Shown here: positions 1 to 9,029 of the stretch, piece after piece
Layout: each line of letters begins with the position of its first letter
Position numbering within the stretch: the first letter of the stretch is position 1
NCBI GenBank assembly: GCA_964486295.1
Contig: CAZAMF010000006.1
Span: 1-64,000 of the forward strand
Source of the DNA: CALBZG01 sp964486295
GTDB taxonomy: Bacteria; Bacillota; Clostridia; Peptostreptococcales; Anaerovoracaceae
Reading direction: 5' to 3'
DNA length: 64,000 nucleotides
Translations under genes and position numbers: made by a program
Notes under the pieces: generated by a model
Database searches by the model: none
Seen by the model: the letters and a program-made list of their open reading frames with translations, nothing else
What the model was told of the DNA's origin: nothing

Positions 1-68
1 TTATTTACCATACAGAGGTTTTAAATTCACTGTCCTGTTTTCCGGTCTCAATGCATACCAGATGGCTT

Positions 69-791
69 TTAAAATCCGCTTTTAATGATTTCAACGATTC
101 TGCTGTACAGCGCTTTGATTTCTTCCCTCGACATCCCTTTTGTTTCTATGGCGGGGTGTACCGTCACTTTCATCCTGACGTTTTTTTCCACTTTGCCCGT
201 CTCTTCAAAAAATTTATAGCTGCCGCTTAATGTCACCGGGACAATAGGCACTTCGGGTTTCGTGGCAAGCCGCAATGAGCCTTTGTTAAAAGGACCCATT
301 TCCGGTCCATGGCTTCGTGTACCTTCAGGAAACAGCACCAGGGAAAAACCCTGCTCAAGAAGCTCGATCCCTTCGTTGATGGCATCCAGAGATGCCCGCG
401 GGCTATCTCTTTTAATATATACACTGCGAATGTTTTTAATCCAATCCCCGTACCAAGGAAGTTTCTCCAGATCCGACTTGGCAACAAAGCCGATCTGAAA
501 CTTGTCAAGAGCATACAGGCACATCAGGATATCTCCGTATCCCTGATGATTTGCAACAAAAACTACAGGGCCCTGCTCAGGAATGTTCTCGTAGCCCAGG
601 ACTTCAACCTCGGCCTTGAACATGTCCAGTGTGGCGGTGCTCCAAGCCTTGGTGCACTCTCTGATGGCTTCCCTCTCTGCATTACGGTCCCCTGAAGCCT
701 TCGCTTCCCGGATCTTTTTTTCGTAAGGTTTCACCCGGCCCAGTACATTTTTCAGTTTTATCAGCGGTATCATATTCCCTAAGATTTTCAT
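69..791 (-). CDS. plsC: 1-acyl-sn-glycerol-3-phosphate acyltransferase (PlsC family)
   Basis: A 240-residue acyltransferase that should transfer an acyl group to lysophosphatidic acid to make phosphatidic acid at the inner face of the membrane. The catalytic HX4D motif is visible as NHQGYGD (His82, Asp87), and the phosphate-binding block FPEGTRS sits at residues 154-160, as in PlsC/LPLAT proteins. The N-terminal 60 residues are rich in Lys and Arg and may lie on the membrane. It is the leftmost gene and reads leftward out of the window. The 68 bases after its stop hold nothing I can support. The family is clear; exact acyl-donor and acceptor specificity cannot be read from sequence. Confidence 0.9.
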   Translation of the reverse strand: MKILGNMIPLIKLKNVLGRVKPYEKKIREAKASGDRNAEREAIRECTKAWSTATLDMFKAEVEVLGYENIPEQGPVVFVANHQGYGDILMCLYALDKFQIGFVAKSDLEKLPWYGDWIKNIRSVYIKRDSPRASLDAINEGIELLEQGFSLVLFPEGTRSHGPEMGPFNKGSLRLATKPEVPIVPVTLSGSYKFFEETGKVEKNVRMKVTVHPAIETKGMSREEIKALYSRIVEIIKSGF

Positions 792-928
792 GCGTATAAT
801 ATAACATAAAACCAGTGGTTTTTGCTACTTAAACCGTGTATACTGATATTGAATTTTATTTACGGACCAGATGTTTAAGAATTCGGTTCTGCCGATGAGT
901 TGTTTCAGTTAAAAAAAGAGGTGTTTTT

Positions 929-1498
929 TTGACAAACGGTTTTGATCTCGCTGCAGCTGAATGGTTTTACTCAATACGCAGCGACTATCTGACTTCCATT
1001 TTCAGATTTATTACTCATCTGGGAGATGCCTGGTTTATTACAGCCCTTTGCATTATACTGATTGTGATATCCTATACCAGCAAGAACAGCTTTGCGCTGC
1101 CTCTGGTTTCGGGCGCTACAATTTCAGCGATTTTGCAGAAGCTATTGAAATACTTGATCAAACGGCCACGGCCGGATATTGAAATGTTCCTCATTGATCA
1201 GAGCGGCTACAGTTTTCCCAGCGGACACTCGATGACCGGCTTTGTTTTCTATGGATTTGCGATATATTTGATCAGGAAGAAATTTCCGGGCAACCGGCAT
1301 GCTAATATCTGCTCGGTTTTTCTGGGAGTTCTAATTTTCTTGATCGGAGTCTCCCGGTTATATCTGGGGGTGCATTATGTCACAGATGTGCTGGCGGGGT
1401 GGAGTATAGGAGCCGTTTTGCTCTTTTCCCTGATAAAAGTATATGGCCGGTATGGAAGCGACTTGAATAATAGAATTAACAAAAATAGTAATAAATAG
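929..1498 (+). CDS. PAP2-family membrane phosphatase
   Basis: A 189-residue membrane protein of the type 2 phosphatidic acid phosphatase superfamily. The three signature blocks are present in order: K-x6-RP (KRPRPD region, about residue 77), PSGH (about residue 98) and SR-x5-H-x3-D (SRLYLGVHYVTD, near residue 145). Hydrophobic segments lie between them. It likely dephosphorylates a lipid phosphate such as phosphatidic acid, phosphatidylglycerol phosphate or undecaprenyl pyrophosphate; sequence alone does not choose. The start is a TTG placed a few bases after an AGAGGTG ribosome binding site. The next gene follows within 15 bases behind a strong AAGGAGG, so the two are probably co-transcribed. 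Confidence 0.88.
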   Translation: MTNGFDLAAAEWFYSIRSDYLTSIFRFITHLGDAWFITALCIILIVISYTSKNSFALPLVSGATISAILQKLLKYLIKRPRPDIEMFLIDQSGYSFPSGHSMTGFVFYGFAIYLIRKKFPGNRHANICSVFLGVLIFLIGVSRLYLGVHYVTDVLAGWSIGAVLLFSLIKVYGRYGSDLNNRINKNSNK

Positions 1499-1513
1499 TT
1501 CTTAAGGAGGCTC

Positions 1514-2212
1514 ATGATGAAATCGTTCTGTGTATTTGGAGATTCGGTGGCAAAAGGAGTAATTTTCGATGTGGTCAGTAAAAAATACAGCACCACGAAG
1601 CAAAGCTGTGTTGAATTATTTAAGTCTGTTACAGGAAGCAGCGTGCGGAATCTCTCGCATTTCGGTTCCACGATCATCAGGGCGAAAAACCTCATCGACC
1701 GCCATGAGAACGAATTCGGTCACTACGATGAAATCGTCCTTGAATTCGGAGGCAACGACTGCGATCACAATTGGGCGGAAATCGCTGAGAACCCTCAGGC
1801 GCAACACTTTCCAAACGTACCCCTGGACCAGTTTAAAAAGAAATACTGTGAAATTATAGATAACATCAGAGCGCAGGGAGGGGTTCCGGTCATGACCACA
1901 CTGCCGCCTCTCGACGCCCGCCGGTTTTTCGATTGGGTATCCAGAGGCCTGGACCGGGATGCTATTCTCCTCTGGCTGAAAGACATTGAATACATTTATC
2001 GATGGCAGGAACTGTATAATCTGGCAGTAAACGAAGTGGCAAATGTGAAAAATGTCCGGCTCATCGATATTCGCCGTGAATTTCTATCCAAGCGTGATAT
2101 CGGCGATTATATTTGCATAGACGGAATGCATCCGAATGAGGAAGGCCACAAATTGATTGCCAATGCTCTCTGCCGCAGCTATCAGGAAATGCCTCAAAGA
2201 TCTATGACCTGA
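1514..2212 (+). CDS. SGNH/GDSL-type hydrolase
   Basis: A 232-residue cytoplasmic SGNH hydrolase without a signal peptide. Block I has the nucleophile in FGDS (Ser11), block III is GGND around residue 77, and block V is DGMHPNEEGH near the C-terminus with the catalytic Asp and His. These define an esterase/lipase-like fold acting on an ester or acetyl substrate that cannot be named. AAGGAGG lies just upstream; two ATGs (1514 and 1517) are possible and only the first residue changes. It forms a probable operon with the PAP2 phosphatase, and its last 11 bases overlap convergently with the end of trpA. Confidence 0.85.
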   Translation: MMKSFCVFGDSVAKGVIFDVVSKKYSTTKQSCVELFKSVTGSSVRNLSHFGSTIIRAKNLIDRHENEFGHYDEIVLEFGGNDCDHNWAEIAENPQAQHFPNVPLDQFKKKYCEIIDNIRAQGGVPVMTTLPPLDARRFFDWVSRGLDRDAILLWLKDIEYIYRWQELYNLAVNEVANVKNVRLIDIRREFLSKRDIGDYICIDGMHPNEEGHKLIANALCRSYQEMPQRSMT

Positions 2213-2978
2213 TAGCCTGTTTCATGCTGCGCACATATTCTTCAATATATGGCACGCATTCCGTTCCGTGTTTTGCGCATAGCTTGACAATAGCGGAACC
2301 CACGATGACACCGTCTGCGAAATCGGACATCTTTTTTGCCTGATCAGGGGTGGATATTCCGAACCCGACAGCGCAAGGAATATGATTTACCGCTTTCACC
2401 AGGCTTACCATCCCGCCGATATCAGTCGTGATATCGGTTCGGGTCCCGGTTACACCCAGAGAAGAAACACAATAGACAAAACCTCTCGCTTCAGCAGCGA
2501 TCCTGCTGATTCTTTCGCGTGATGTTGGCGCCACCATCGATATCAGATCCAAGCCGTATTGTTTGCACAAATCATCGAATTCCCCTTTTTCGTCGAAAGG
2601 GATATCCGGTAAAATCAAACCGTCGATTCCGATTTCACTGCAGGTCTTGATAAACCGTTCTGATCCGTATGAAAAAACCACATTGGCATAGGTCATAAAA
2701 ACCATTGGTATATTGACGTTTGTGCGCAGTTTCCGGACGAGATCGAATATCTTGTCCGTGGTTGCTCCCGCAGATAACGCCCGTATATTGGCCTCGCTGA
2801 TAATCGGCCCCTCCGCGGTGGGATCAGAAAACGGGATGCCAAGTTCGATCAGGTCGGCGCCTGCCCGTACCATGGCATAAACGATCTGCTCCGTGACTTC
2901 AAGCGATGGATCGCCGCAGGTAACGAACGGTATGAAGGCTTTCCCGTGTTCAAACGCTTTGCTTATTTTACTGCTCAT
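2202..2978 (-). CDS. trpA: tryptophan synthase alpha chain
   Basis: Cleaves indole-3-glycerol phosphate to indole and glyceraldehyde-3-phosphate in the TrpA2B2 complex. It has 258 residues, normal for the family. The active-site glutamate is Glu45 in ELGIPFSDP. The position of the second catalytic acid (Asp60 in Salmonella TrpA) is Glu56 here, in TAEGP; this substitution is known in other bacterial TrpA sequences as far as I recall. Last gene of the trpEGDCFBA operon. Its start overlaps the end of trpB by 11 bases, behind GGGGAGG. The 3' end overlaps convergently with the SGNH hydrolase, and I see no classic terminator there. Confidence 0.96.
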   Translation of the reverse strand: MSSKISKAFEHGKAFIPFVTCGDPSLEVTEQIVYAMVRAGADLIELGIPFSDPTAEGPIISEANIRALSAGATTDKIFDLVRKLRTNVNIPMVFMTYANVVFSYGSERFIKTCSEIGIDGLILPDIPFDEKGEFDDLCKQYGLDLISMVAPTSRERISRIAAEARGFVYCVSSLGVTGTRTDITTDIGGMVSLVKAVNHIPCAVGFGISTPDQAKKMSDFADGVIVGSAIVKLCAKHGTECVPYIEEYVRSMKQAIRS

Positions 2979-4155
2979 TGAGATCCTCCCCTCTGTAACG
3001 GGCGATGGCGGCGCAGTCTTTGTCCCCCCGCCCGGAAATATTGATCACCACGATCTCGTCCTTATCCATTTCAGGAACCGCCTTCATCGCATAAGCTACC
3101 GCATGGGCGCTTTCTATGGCAGGTATGATCCCCTCGATTCTGGAAAGATATTCAAAGGCATTTACTGCCTCGTCATCTGTAACGGGCACATACATAGCTC
3201 TGCCGATATCGTGGAGGTACGCATGTTCGGGTCCGATCCCGGGGTAATCCAGCCCCGCAGATATGGAGTAAACCGGTGCAATCTGTCCGTATTCATCCTG
3301 GCAGAAGTAGGATTTCATTCCATGGAAGATACCCAGCCTGCCTGTATTGATGGTAGCTGCTGTTTCCGGGGTGTCAATGCCCCGTCCTGCAGCCTCGCAG
3401 CCGATGAGTCTGACACTTTGATCGTTGATAAAATCGTAGAACGCCCCTATGGCGTTGGAGCCTCCCCCAACACAGGCAATGACTGCATCAGGCAGCCGTC
3501 CTTCCTTTTGCCTGAGCTGCTCTTTAATCTCTCTTCCGATCACCGATTGAAAATCCCGTACGATTTCCGGAAACGGATAGGGGCCCATGACAGATCCCAG
3601 ACAATAATGGGTGTCTTCGATCCGGGAAGTCCACTCGCGAAAGGTTTCTGAAACGGCATCCTTCAGGGTTGCAGTACCGGAAGTCACGCTGTGTACTTTG
3701 GCTCCCAGCAGCTTCATTCGATATACATTCAATGACTGCCGTTTGATATCTTCCTCGCCCATAAAGATTTCGCATTCCATGCCCATCATGGCCGCTACGG
3801 TAGCGGTGGCTACACCATGCTGTCCGGCGCCTGTTTCAGCAATCACTCTTGTTTTTCCCATTTTGCCGGCCAGCAGCAGCTGCCCTAGCACATTGTTGAT
3901 TTTATGGGAACCCGTATGATTCAAATCTTCTCTTTTCAGGTAAATTTTCGCACCGCCCAGATCTTTAGTCATATGTTCCGCATAATACAGCCTGCTGGGC
4001 CTTCCGGCATATTCGGTAAGCAGATTTTTGAGTTGCTCATTGAAGTCCGGGTCATTTTTATACGTTTTATATGCCTCCTCCAGTTCCAGCATAGCGTTCA
4101 TCAGCGTTTCCGGTATATATTGGCCGCCATGAACACCATATCTCCCTTTTACCAT
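2968..4155 (-). CDS. trpB: tryptophan synthase beta chain
   Basis: PLP enzyme of 395 residues that condenses indole with serine to give tryptophan. The PLP lysine lies in the conserved stretch REDLNHTGSHKINN (about residue 85). The glycine-rich phosphate-binding loop GGGSNAIG is near residue 230. It lacks the N-terminal and interface features of the TrpB2 type and directly precedes trpA, so it is the ordinary TrpB1. The start ATG is preceded by GGGGAGG located in the end of trpF, with two bases between trpF stop and trpB start. Confidence 0.97.
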   Translation of the reverse strand: MVKGRYGVHGGQYIPETLMNAMLELEEAYKTYKNDPDFNEQLKNLLTEYAGRPSRLYYAEHMTKDLGGAKIYLKREDLNHTGSHKINNVLGQLLLAGKMGKTRVIAETGAGQHGVATATVAAMMGMECEIFMGEEDIKRQSLNVYRMKLLGAKVHSVTSGTATLKDAVSETFREWTSRIEDTHYCLGSVMGPYPFPEIVRDFQSVIGREIKEQLRQKEGRLPDAVIACVGGGSNAIGAFYDFINDQSVRLIGCEAAGRGIDTPETAATINTGRLGIFHGMKSYFCQDEYGQIAPVYSISAGLDYPGIGPEHAYLHDIGRAMYVPVTDDEAVNAFEYLSRIEGIIPAIESAHAVAYAMKAVPEMDKDEIVVINISGRGDKDCAAIARYRGEDLNEQ

Positions 4156-4157
4156 TT

Positions 4158-4775
4158 TTAATCCTCCCCGTGGGCTGCTTTTACGGCAGCTGCTATTTTT
4201 AATCTATCTTTAACCTTTTCAGTTTCCACTCCACTGCTCAAATCGACTGCATAGGGGTGGACCCTTTTGATAAGTGCCGGAATATTTTCCGGATCAAGCC
4301 CTCCTGCCAGAATAAACGGCCGGTTTATATCGCCGATCAGGGACCAATCAAATGGTTTACCGGTTCCGTATCCGCTGTCCAGCAGAATCATGTCTGCCGC
4401 TGAATTTTCAGCTGCGGCGATATCTGCAGAAGAAGCAATTCTGAAAGCTTTAATGATGACTTTCCCCGGTGCACGAGTACGGAGGGATCGGATATATTCA
4501 TCATCTTCCTCCCCGTGAAGTTGCGCTATCGAGATGAATCCGGCATTTAGAAGCCCGGCAACGACGTTGATCTCCTCGTCTACAAACACTCCCACAGGCG
4601 TGATCCCTAAGGCCAGCCGAGGACTCAAGAGTCTCAGAAGGTCTGCCGATATGCTCCGATGGCTTCTTGGATAGTTGATCACGAAGCCCGCATAATCCGG
4701 TCGCGCCTCGTTTACATAATCAATATCTTCCTGGCGGAAAAGACCGCAGATTTTAATTTTCGTCCTGTCCGGCAT
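4158..4775 (-). CDS. trpF: phosphoribosylanthranilate isomerase
   Basis: A 205-residue TIM-barrel enzyme that converts N-(5-phosphoribosyl)anthranilate to the carboxyphenylamino-deoxyribulose phosphate. KICGL at the N-terminus holds the catalytic cysteine. The C-terminal block AVDLSSGVE is the usual phosphate-binding end of TrpF. The ATG lies behind AAGGAGG inside the 3' end of trpC, giving a 23-base overlap and likely translational coupling. It is a stand-alone protein, not fused to TrpC as in Escherichia coli. Confidence 0.96.
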   Translation of the reverse strand: MPDRTKIKICGLFRQEDIDYVNEARPDYAGFVINYPRSHRSISADLLRLLSPRLALGITPVGVFVDEEINVVAGLLNAGFISIAQLHGEEDDEYIRSLRTRAPGKVIIKAFRIASSADIAAAENSAADMILLDSGYGTGKPFDWSLIGDINRPFILAGGLDPENIPALIKRVHPYAVDLSSGVETEKVKDRLKIAAAVKAAHGED

Positions 4776-5556
4776 TCTTTGCCGCCTCCTTCATTTCCCT
4801 CAATGTCGCCACTCTGTTGTCTGAGCGCATCAACGTTTCCCCGATCAGCACGGCATCCGCTCCGATGCTTGACAGCAGCGACACGTCAGCGACATTTCTG
4901 ATGCCGCTTTCCGCGATATAAAGAACCTCGCTTGGAACTAGTTCTCTTAATTTTAACGCATTTTCGAACTCTACTGTGAAATCCTTCAGATTTCTGTTGT
5001 TAACGCCGATCATCCGGGCTCCGGCCGAAACAGCCGATCGTATCTCGTTTTCCGTATGCGCTTCCACTATAGCCGATATGCCCAACATATCACATATTTC
5101 CAGCATAAAGTGGATGGTTTTTGTATCCAGCAGAGCGCAAATCAGCAGAATAGCATCTGCACCCAGCAATTTTGCTTCATATATCTGATACGGATCTACC
5201 GTAAAATCTTTTCTGATCATTGGCAATTCAACGTTTTTCCTGATGTCGGCAAAAATCCTGTCCGACCCCAGGAACCATTTTGGTTCTGTCAGGCAGGAAA
5301 TGCATTCGGCTCCGCCTTCGACATAGTCCCGTGCTATTTCTATATATGGGAAATCTTCCGAAATCAGGCCTTTTGAAGGGGACGCCTTTTTAACCTCGCA
5401 AATAAATGAGAGTCCGCTCTGTCTCAACTCTTTTTCAAAGCGGTATGTGCCTCTGGGAAGTTCCAGCGCCTGTTCAATGACCTCACCGGCCGACGCAGTT
5501 TCTTTTGCTTCATTCACGCGTATCCTTGCATAGTTCGCCAGTTCGTACAGTATCAC
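4753..5556 (-). CDS. trpC: indole-3-glycerol phosphate synthase
   Basis: A 267-residue TIM-barrel enzyme that closes the indole ring with loss of CO2. Family blocks visible are FICEVKKASPSKG (catalytic Lys), IRKDF, IGVNNRNL and AESGI. The frame stays open upstream to a TTG at 5577, but the codons before 5556 are the ribosome binding site GGAGGAGGTGG itself, so the GTG at 5556 is chosen. It begins 17 bases after the trpD stop and overlaps trpF at its end. Confidence 0.95.
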   Translation of the reverse strand: MILYELANYARIRVNEAKETASAGEVIEQALELPRGTYRFEKELRQSGLSFICEVKKASPSKGLISEDFPYIEIARDYVEGGAECISCLTEPKWFLGSDRIFADIRKNVELPMIRKDFTVDPYQIYEAKLLGADAILLICALLDTKTIHFMLEICDMLGISAIVEAHTENEIRSAVSAGARMIGVNNRNLKDFTVEFENALKLRELVPSEVLYIAESGIRNVADVSLLSSIGADAVLIGETLMRSDNRVATLREMKEAAKNAGQDEN

Positions 5557-5573
5557 CGTTCCACCTCCTCCGG

Positions 5574-6581
5574 TCAATTATTGGAATATCTCACAAACTC
5601 TTCAAGCTTTTCCCGGGCAGCGCCGCTGTCTATCAGTTCAGCCGCAAGTTTGACGCCGTCTGTCATGGAGTCCGCCTTGCCTGCTATGTAAAGGCCGGCG
5701 CCCGCATTCATGATCACGATGTCGCGCTGTGGGCCCTTTTCGCCGCGAAGGACAGACCGGGTGATCTCTGCATTTTCTTCCGGTGTACCCCCTGCCAGTT
5801 CGCCCTTGCTGCAGGTCTTCAGTCCAAAATCTTCAGGCTTGATTGTATACACTATTCTTCTGTTTTCAGTGAATTCACATATTTTTGTAGGTGCGCTCAG
5901 AGAAATTTCGTCCAGTACATCTGTGCCGAACACCACCATGCCCCTGCGAACACCCAGCTTGCTTAAAACCTCAGCCATAGGTTCTACAAGAGAGCCGTCA
6001 TAGACTCCCATGATCTGCATATTCGCGTGTCCCGGATTTGTAAGCGGCCCAAGAATATTGAAAACCGTCCGTATGCCAAGTTCCTTTCTGACAGGTCCCA
6101 CATACTTCATAGACGCATGATATTTTTGTGCATGAAAGTAGCAAATACCGATGGTGTTATAGAGCTCTGCACATTTTTCCGGTTCCAGTTCGATTTTGAC
6201 ACCTAAAGCCTCGAGACAATCCGTTGCGCCGCTTTTGGAAGAAGCTGCACGATTTCCGTGCTTTGCTACCTTTACTCCGGCAGAAGCAATAACAATGGCC
6301 GCCGTTGTGGATATGTTGAAGGAATTCGATCGGTCGCCGCCAGTCCCTACGATTTCAAACAGGTCTCCCTGACAAGGAACAGAGAGTGCGTGCGATCTCA
6401 TCGCCGCTGCGCAGGCAGTGATTTCTGTCACTGTCTCGCCCTTCATGGCAAGAGCGGTCAAAAATGCCGCCGTCAGACTCTGGCTTGCTTCCCCGTTCAT
6501 GATCTCGTCAATGACGCCTGCGGCCATTTCATAGCTCAAGTCATGCTTTTGCGATAATTCCAATATAGCTTCCTTAATCAT
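5574..6581 (-). CDS. trpD: anthranilate phosphoribosyltransferase
   Basis: A 335-residue enzyme that transfers phosphoribose from PRPP to anthranilate. The PRPP-binding signature GTGGDRSNSFNIST is near residue 80 and the KHGNRAASSKSG block around residue 110. It is the single-domain form, separate from the glutamine amidotransferase. It overlaps the end of trpG by eight bases, which suggests coupled translation within the trp operon. Confidence 0.97.
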   Translation of the reverse strand: MIKEAILELSQKHDLSYEMAAGVIDEIMNGEASQSLTAAFLTALAMKGETVTEITACAAAMRSHALSVPCQGDLFEIVGTGGDRSNSFNISTTAAIVIASAGVKVAKHGNRAASSKSGATDCLEALGVKIELEPEKCAELYNTIGICYFHAQKYHASMKYVGPVRKELGIRTVFNILGPLTNPGHANMQIMGVYDGSLVEPMAEVLSKLGVRRGMVVFGTDVLDEISLSAPTKICEFTENRRIVYTIKPEDFGLKTCSKGELAGGTPEENAEITRSVLRGEKGPQRDIVIMNAGAGLYIAGKADSMTDGVKLAAELIDSGAAREKLEEFVRYSNN

Positions 6582-7155
6582 TTTTAAGATCCCTCCCCAA
6601 AAAATTTCTTAATATACTTTTCCCCTTTTCAGTTAAGATGGATTCCGGATGGAATTGCAGGCCATAGATTTCAAAATCCCTGTGCTTTACTGCCATGATC
6701 TCCCCGTCTTCCGTTTTCGCAGATACAATGAGCTCCTCCGGCATGGTGCTTTCTATGGCTGCCAGAGAATGGTACCGGCCGCATTTGATGACTTCCGGCA
6801 TTCCCTTGAAAATCGGATTCTCAAGGTCGAGATGTACCTCTGAGGTTTTGCCATGCATCAGTTGCTTGGCATAGGACACTTCCGCTCCGAAAGTCTCACA
6901 TATTGCCTGATGGCCCAGACACACCCCCAGCATCGGAATTTTCCCCGCGAAATAGCGGATTGCTTCTTCACAAATACCTGCCTGCGATGGTTTCCCGGGC
7001 CCCGGTGACAGGATGATATATTCAGGTTCGAGCTGTTCGATCTCGGAAACCGTCATTTCGTCATTTCGGATCACACGAATATCCGTGCAGATTTCTCCGA
7101 TATACTGGTAAAGGTTATATGAAAAACTGTCATAATTATCAATCAGCAATATCAT
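6574..7155 (-). CDS. trpG: anthranilate synthase glutamine amidotransferase subunit
   Basis: Class I glutamine amidotransferase of 193 residues that supplies ammonia to TrpE. The nucleophile Cys79 is in GVCLGHQ. The His-Glu pair is in FHPES near the C-terminus, and the oxyanion block is LSPGPGKP. In other Bacillota this subunit can be shared with para-aminobenzoate synthase (PabA); no pab gene is seen here. The ATGA overlap with the trpE stop indicates tight coupling and balanced expression of the two subunits. Confidence 0.95.
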   Translation of the reverse strand: MILLIDNYDSFSYNLYQYIGEICTDIRVIRNDEMTVSEIEQLEPEYIILSPGPGKPSQAGICEEAIRYFAGKIPMLGVCLGHQAICETFGAEVSYAKQLMHGKTSEVHLDLENPIFKGMPEVIKCGRYHSLAAIESTMPEELIVSAKTEDGEIMAVKHRDFEIYGLQFHPESILTEKGKSILRNFLGRDLKND

Positions 7156-8621
7156 TTATTGATTCCTCCTTCCGCAATCTTCAGCGCACTGACTACTGCC
7201 TGCGCTTTATTGATGCATTCTTTATATTCCGATTCGGGAATGCTGTCGGCGACGATCCCCGCACCGGAGCGAATGAAGATTTTCCCGTTTTTCTTGAATA
7301 CGATACGTATGGCAATGCAGGTGTCCATGTTTCCGTTAAAAGCAATATATCCGATGGCGCCCCCATAGATGCCTCTCTTATTGTTTTCAAGCTCATTGAT
7401 GATCTCACATGCACGGATCTTCGGTGCGCCGGATAATGTACCTGCCGGCAGTACCGCGCTGATTGCATCCAGCGCTGTTTTATCTTCCCGTATTCTTCCC
7501 CTGACAGTAGATCCAATGTGCATGACATGTGAATAGCGTTGGACGGAAAGATAATTTTCAACATGGACTGTACCGAATTCGCTGATTCTTCCAATATCGT
7601 TTCGCCCCAGATCCACTAGCATATTATGCTCCGCCAGTTCCTTCGGATCCTTCAGTAATTCCTGCTCCAAACGGATGTCTTCTTCGTTGGTTGCGCCTCG
7701 CGGTCTGGTTCCGGCCAGAGGGAAGGTGCTCAGCTCTTTCCCGGTCAATTTGACCAGTGTTTCGGGCGATGCGCCTGCGATTTCGATATCCTCGCCTGAA
7801 AGATAAAACATATAGGGGGATGGATTGATGGTCCTCAGCACCCGATAAGTATCATACAGGCTTCCTTCTGCTTCCGCATGAAGACGATTGGACAGCACTA
7901 CCTGAAAAATATCGCCTTCATAAATGTATCTTTTAGCTCGTTCTACCATCCCGCAATAGGTCCTCTCATCAAATAATGGTTTAAAATCGCTTTTTATTCT
8001 GAGAGGCGGAATGACCGCGGGCTCCCCGTTCTTTATTAATTCAATCATGTTTTGGAGCTCCAGTACGGCTTTCCGATAATTTTCTTCCAGCGCCTCTGTT
8101 TTTATATTGACGATCAATATAATTTGCTGCTTCAAATGGTCAAAGGCTATGACCTTATCAAATAGCATCAGGTCAAAATCTCTAAAATTTTCCTGATCTT
8201 CCGCATCCAGTTTTAAGGACGGTTCACTGTATTTTATAAAATCATAGGAGAAGTATCCCACAAGCCCACCGGCAAACGGCGGCAGATCTTCAAAATACGG
8301 GCTTTTATTATCTTCCAGGATCTGTCTGATATACCGGACAGGATCTTTGCTTTCGAATGCTATTGTTGTTCCCGCGCTGATGTTGACAGCCCCGTCTTTG
8401 CAAGTGATTTTCATCTGCGGGTCGTAGCCGAGAAATGTATATCTGCCCCATTTTGAAGCATCCTCAAGGCTTTCGAGTATAAAACAGTGCTTGCTGATGT
8501 TTTTCAATATCCTCATGACTTCGATAGGTGTTCTGACATCGGACCAGATCGAACAGCTGATCGGAAGTGTTTTATATTGTGCTGCCAGTTTTCTGGCTTT
8601 GTCTAAATCCGGTTTAACCAT
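7152..8621 (-). CDS. trpE: anthranilate synthase component I
   Basis: A 489-residue chorismate-binding enzyme that makes anthranilate from chorismate and ammonia delivered by TrpG. The N-terminal feedback motif appears as ILESLED (the LLES-type tryptophan site), so end-product inhibition is expected. The C-terminal catalytic region has LAGTRPRG, VDLGRNDIG and PAGTLSGAPK. An in-frame extension to 8657 runs into the T-box terminator; AAAGGAG before ATG 8621 decides the start. First gene of the operon, 23 bases after the T-box terminator. Confidence 0.96.
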   Translation of the reverse strand: MVKPDLDKARKLAAQYKTLPISCSIWSDVRTPIEVMRILKNISKHCFILESLEDASKWGRYTFLGYDPQMKITCKDGAVNISAGTTIAFESKDPVRYIRQILEDNKSPYFEDLPPFAGGLVGYFSYDFIKYSEPSLKLDAEDQENFRDFDLMLFDKVIAFDHLKQQIILIVNIKTEALEENYRKAVLELQNMIELIKNGEPAVIPPLRIKSDFKPLFDERTYCGMVERAKRYIYEGDIFQVVLSNRLHAEAEGSLYDTYRVLRTINPSPYMFYLSGEDIEIAGASPETLVKLTGKELSTFPLAGTRPRGATNEEDIRLEQELLKDPKELAEHNMLVDLGRNDIGRISEFGTVHVENYLSVQRYSHVMHIGSTVRGRIREDKTALDAISAVLPAGTLSGAPKIRACEIINELENNKRGIYGGAIGYIAFNGNMDTCIAIRIVFKKNGKIFIRSGAGIVADSIPESEYKECINKAQAVVSALKIAEGGINK

Positions 8622-8643
8622 TTCTTTCACTCCTTTGAAAAAC

Positions 8644-8685
8644 AAAAAACCCGTCATTGATAAATAAAATTATCAAGGACGGGTT
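8644..8685 (-). terminator. T-box intrinsic terminator before trpE
   Basis: Leftward strand: AACCCGTC pairs with GACGGGTT, extended by TTGATAA/TTATCAA around a short AT loop, followed by six T's. The 5' part of the hairpin competes with the T-box antiterminator. Confidence 0.9.
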
Positions 8686-8934
8686 AATACTAATCCGCGG
8701 TGCCACCTTGCTTCGCAGTCGATTGCTCCAACTGCGCTCTTTCAGGATACCATCATATCCCTGGCAACTGACGTATGCCTTACGTCGCAGAATACTCGGC
8801 AAAAAGCCTTTGACTGCGCCCTCCGCGGTCCATTTAACAGTCTGCGTTCTGCCGGCTTCTCATCACCCCGACTCTCTGTAAGTGCACGAATTGTTTTTAT
8901 CTCCGCTTCAACGGTTTAAATCGATATTTAATTG
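8644..8934 (-). promoter_or_regulatory. T-box riboswitch, tryptophan specifier, controlling trpEGDCFBA
   Basis: Reading leftward, the leader begins near 8934. The Stem I base GCGG pairs with CCGC, and just before that 3' strand is the specifier TGG followed by A (TGG at 8830-8832). Distal Stem I elements AGAGAG and GGGTGATGAGAAGCC are present. The T-box AAGGTGGCACCGCGG is at 8695-8709. Its UGGC would pair with the 3' end of a tRNA whose discriminator base is G, as in bacterial tRNA-Trp. A terminator hairpin (8648-8685) follows with T's at 8644-8649. Uncharged tRNA-Trp should stabilise the antiterminator and turn on the operon. Confidence 0.93.
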
Positions 8935-8940
8935 TCGCTA

Positions 8941-8969
8941 ATCTTACCACCTGCGGTCATGCCTGTCAA
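8941..8969 (-). promoter_or_regulatory. sigma-A promoter of the trp T-box leader
   Basis: TTGACA at 8969-8964, 17-base spacer, TAAGAT at 8946-8941. It lies between the trpS stop and the T-box, so trp transcription can start independently of trpS. Confidence 0.85.
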
Positions 8970-9029
8970 GTGGCAATTTGAATTTTTATTTCAAGCAATT
9001 CTACTGAACTATTTTGAGAGGCCCTGCGC

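Noticed and set aside
2893..3651. A 252-codon rightward open frame opposite trpB and trpA
   Set aside because: It is the antisense of well-recognised tryptophan synthase genes, has no ribosome binding site and no family-like text.
5557..5577. TTG start for trpC seven codons upstream
   Set aside because: Those codons are the GGAGGAGG ribosome binding site for the GTG at 5556.
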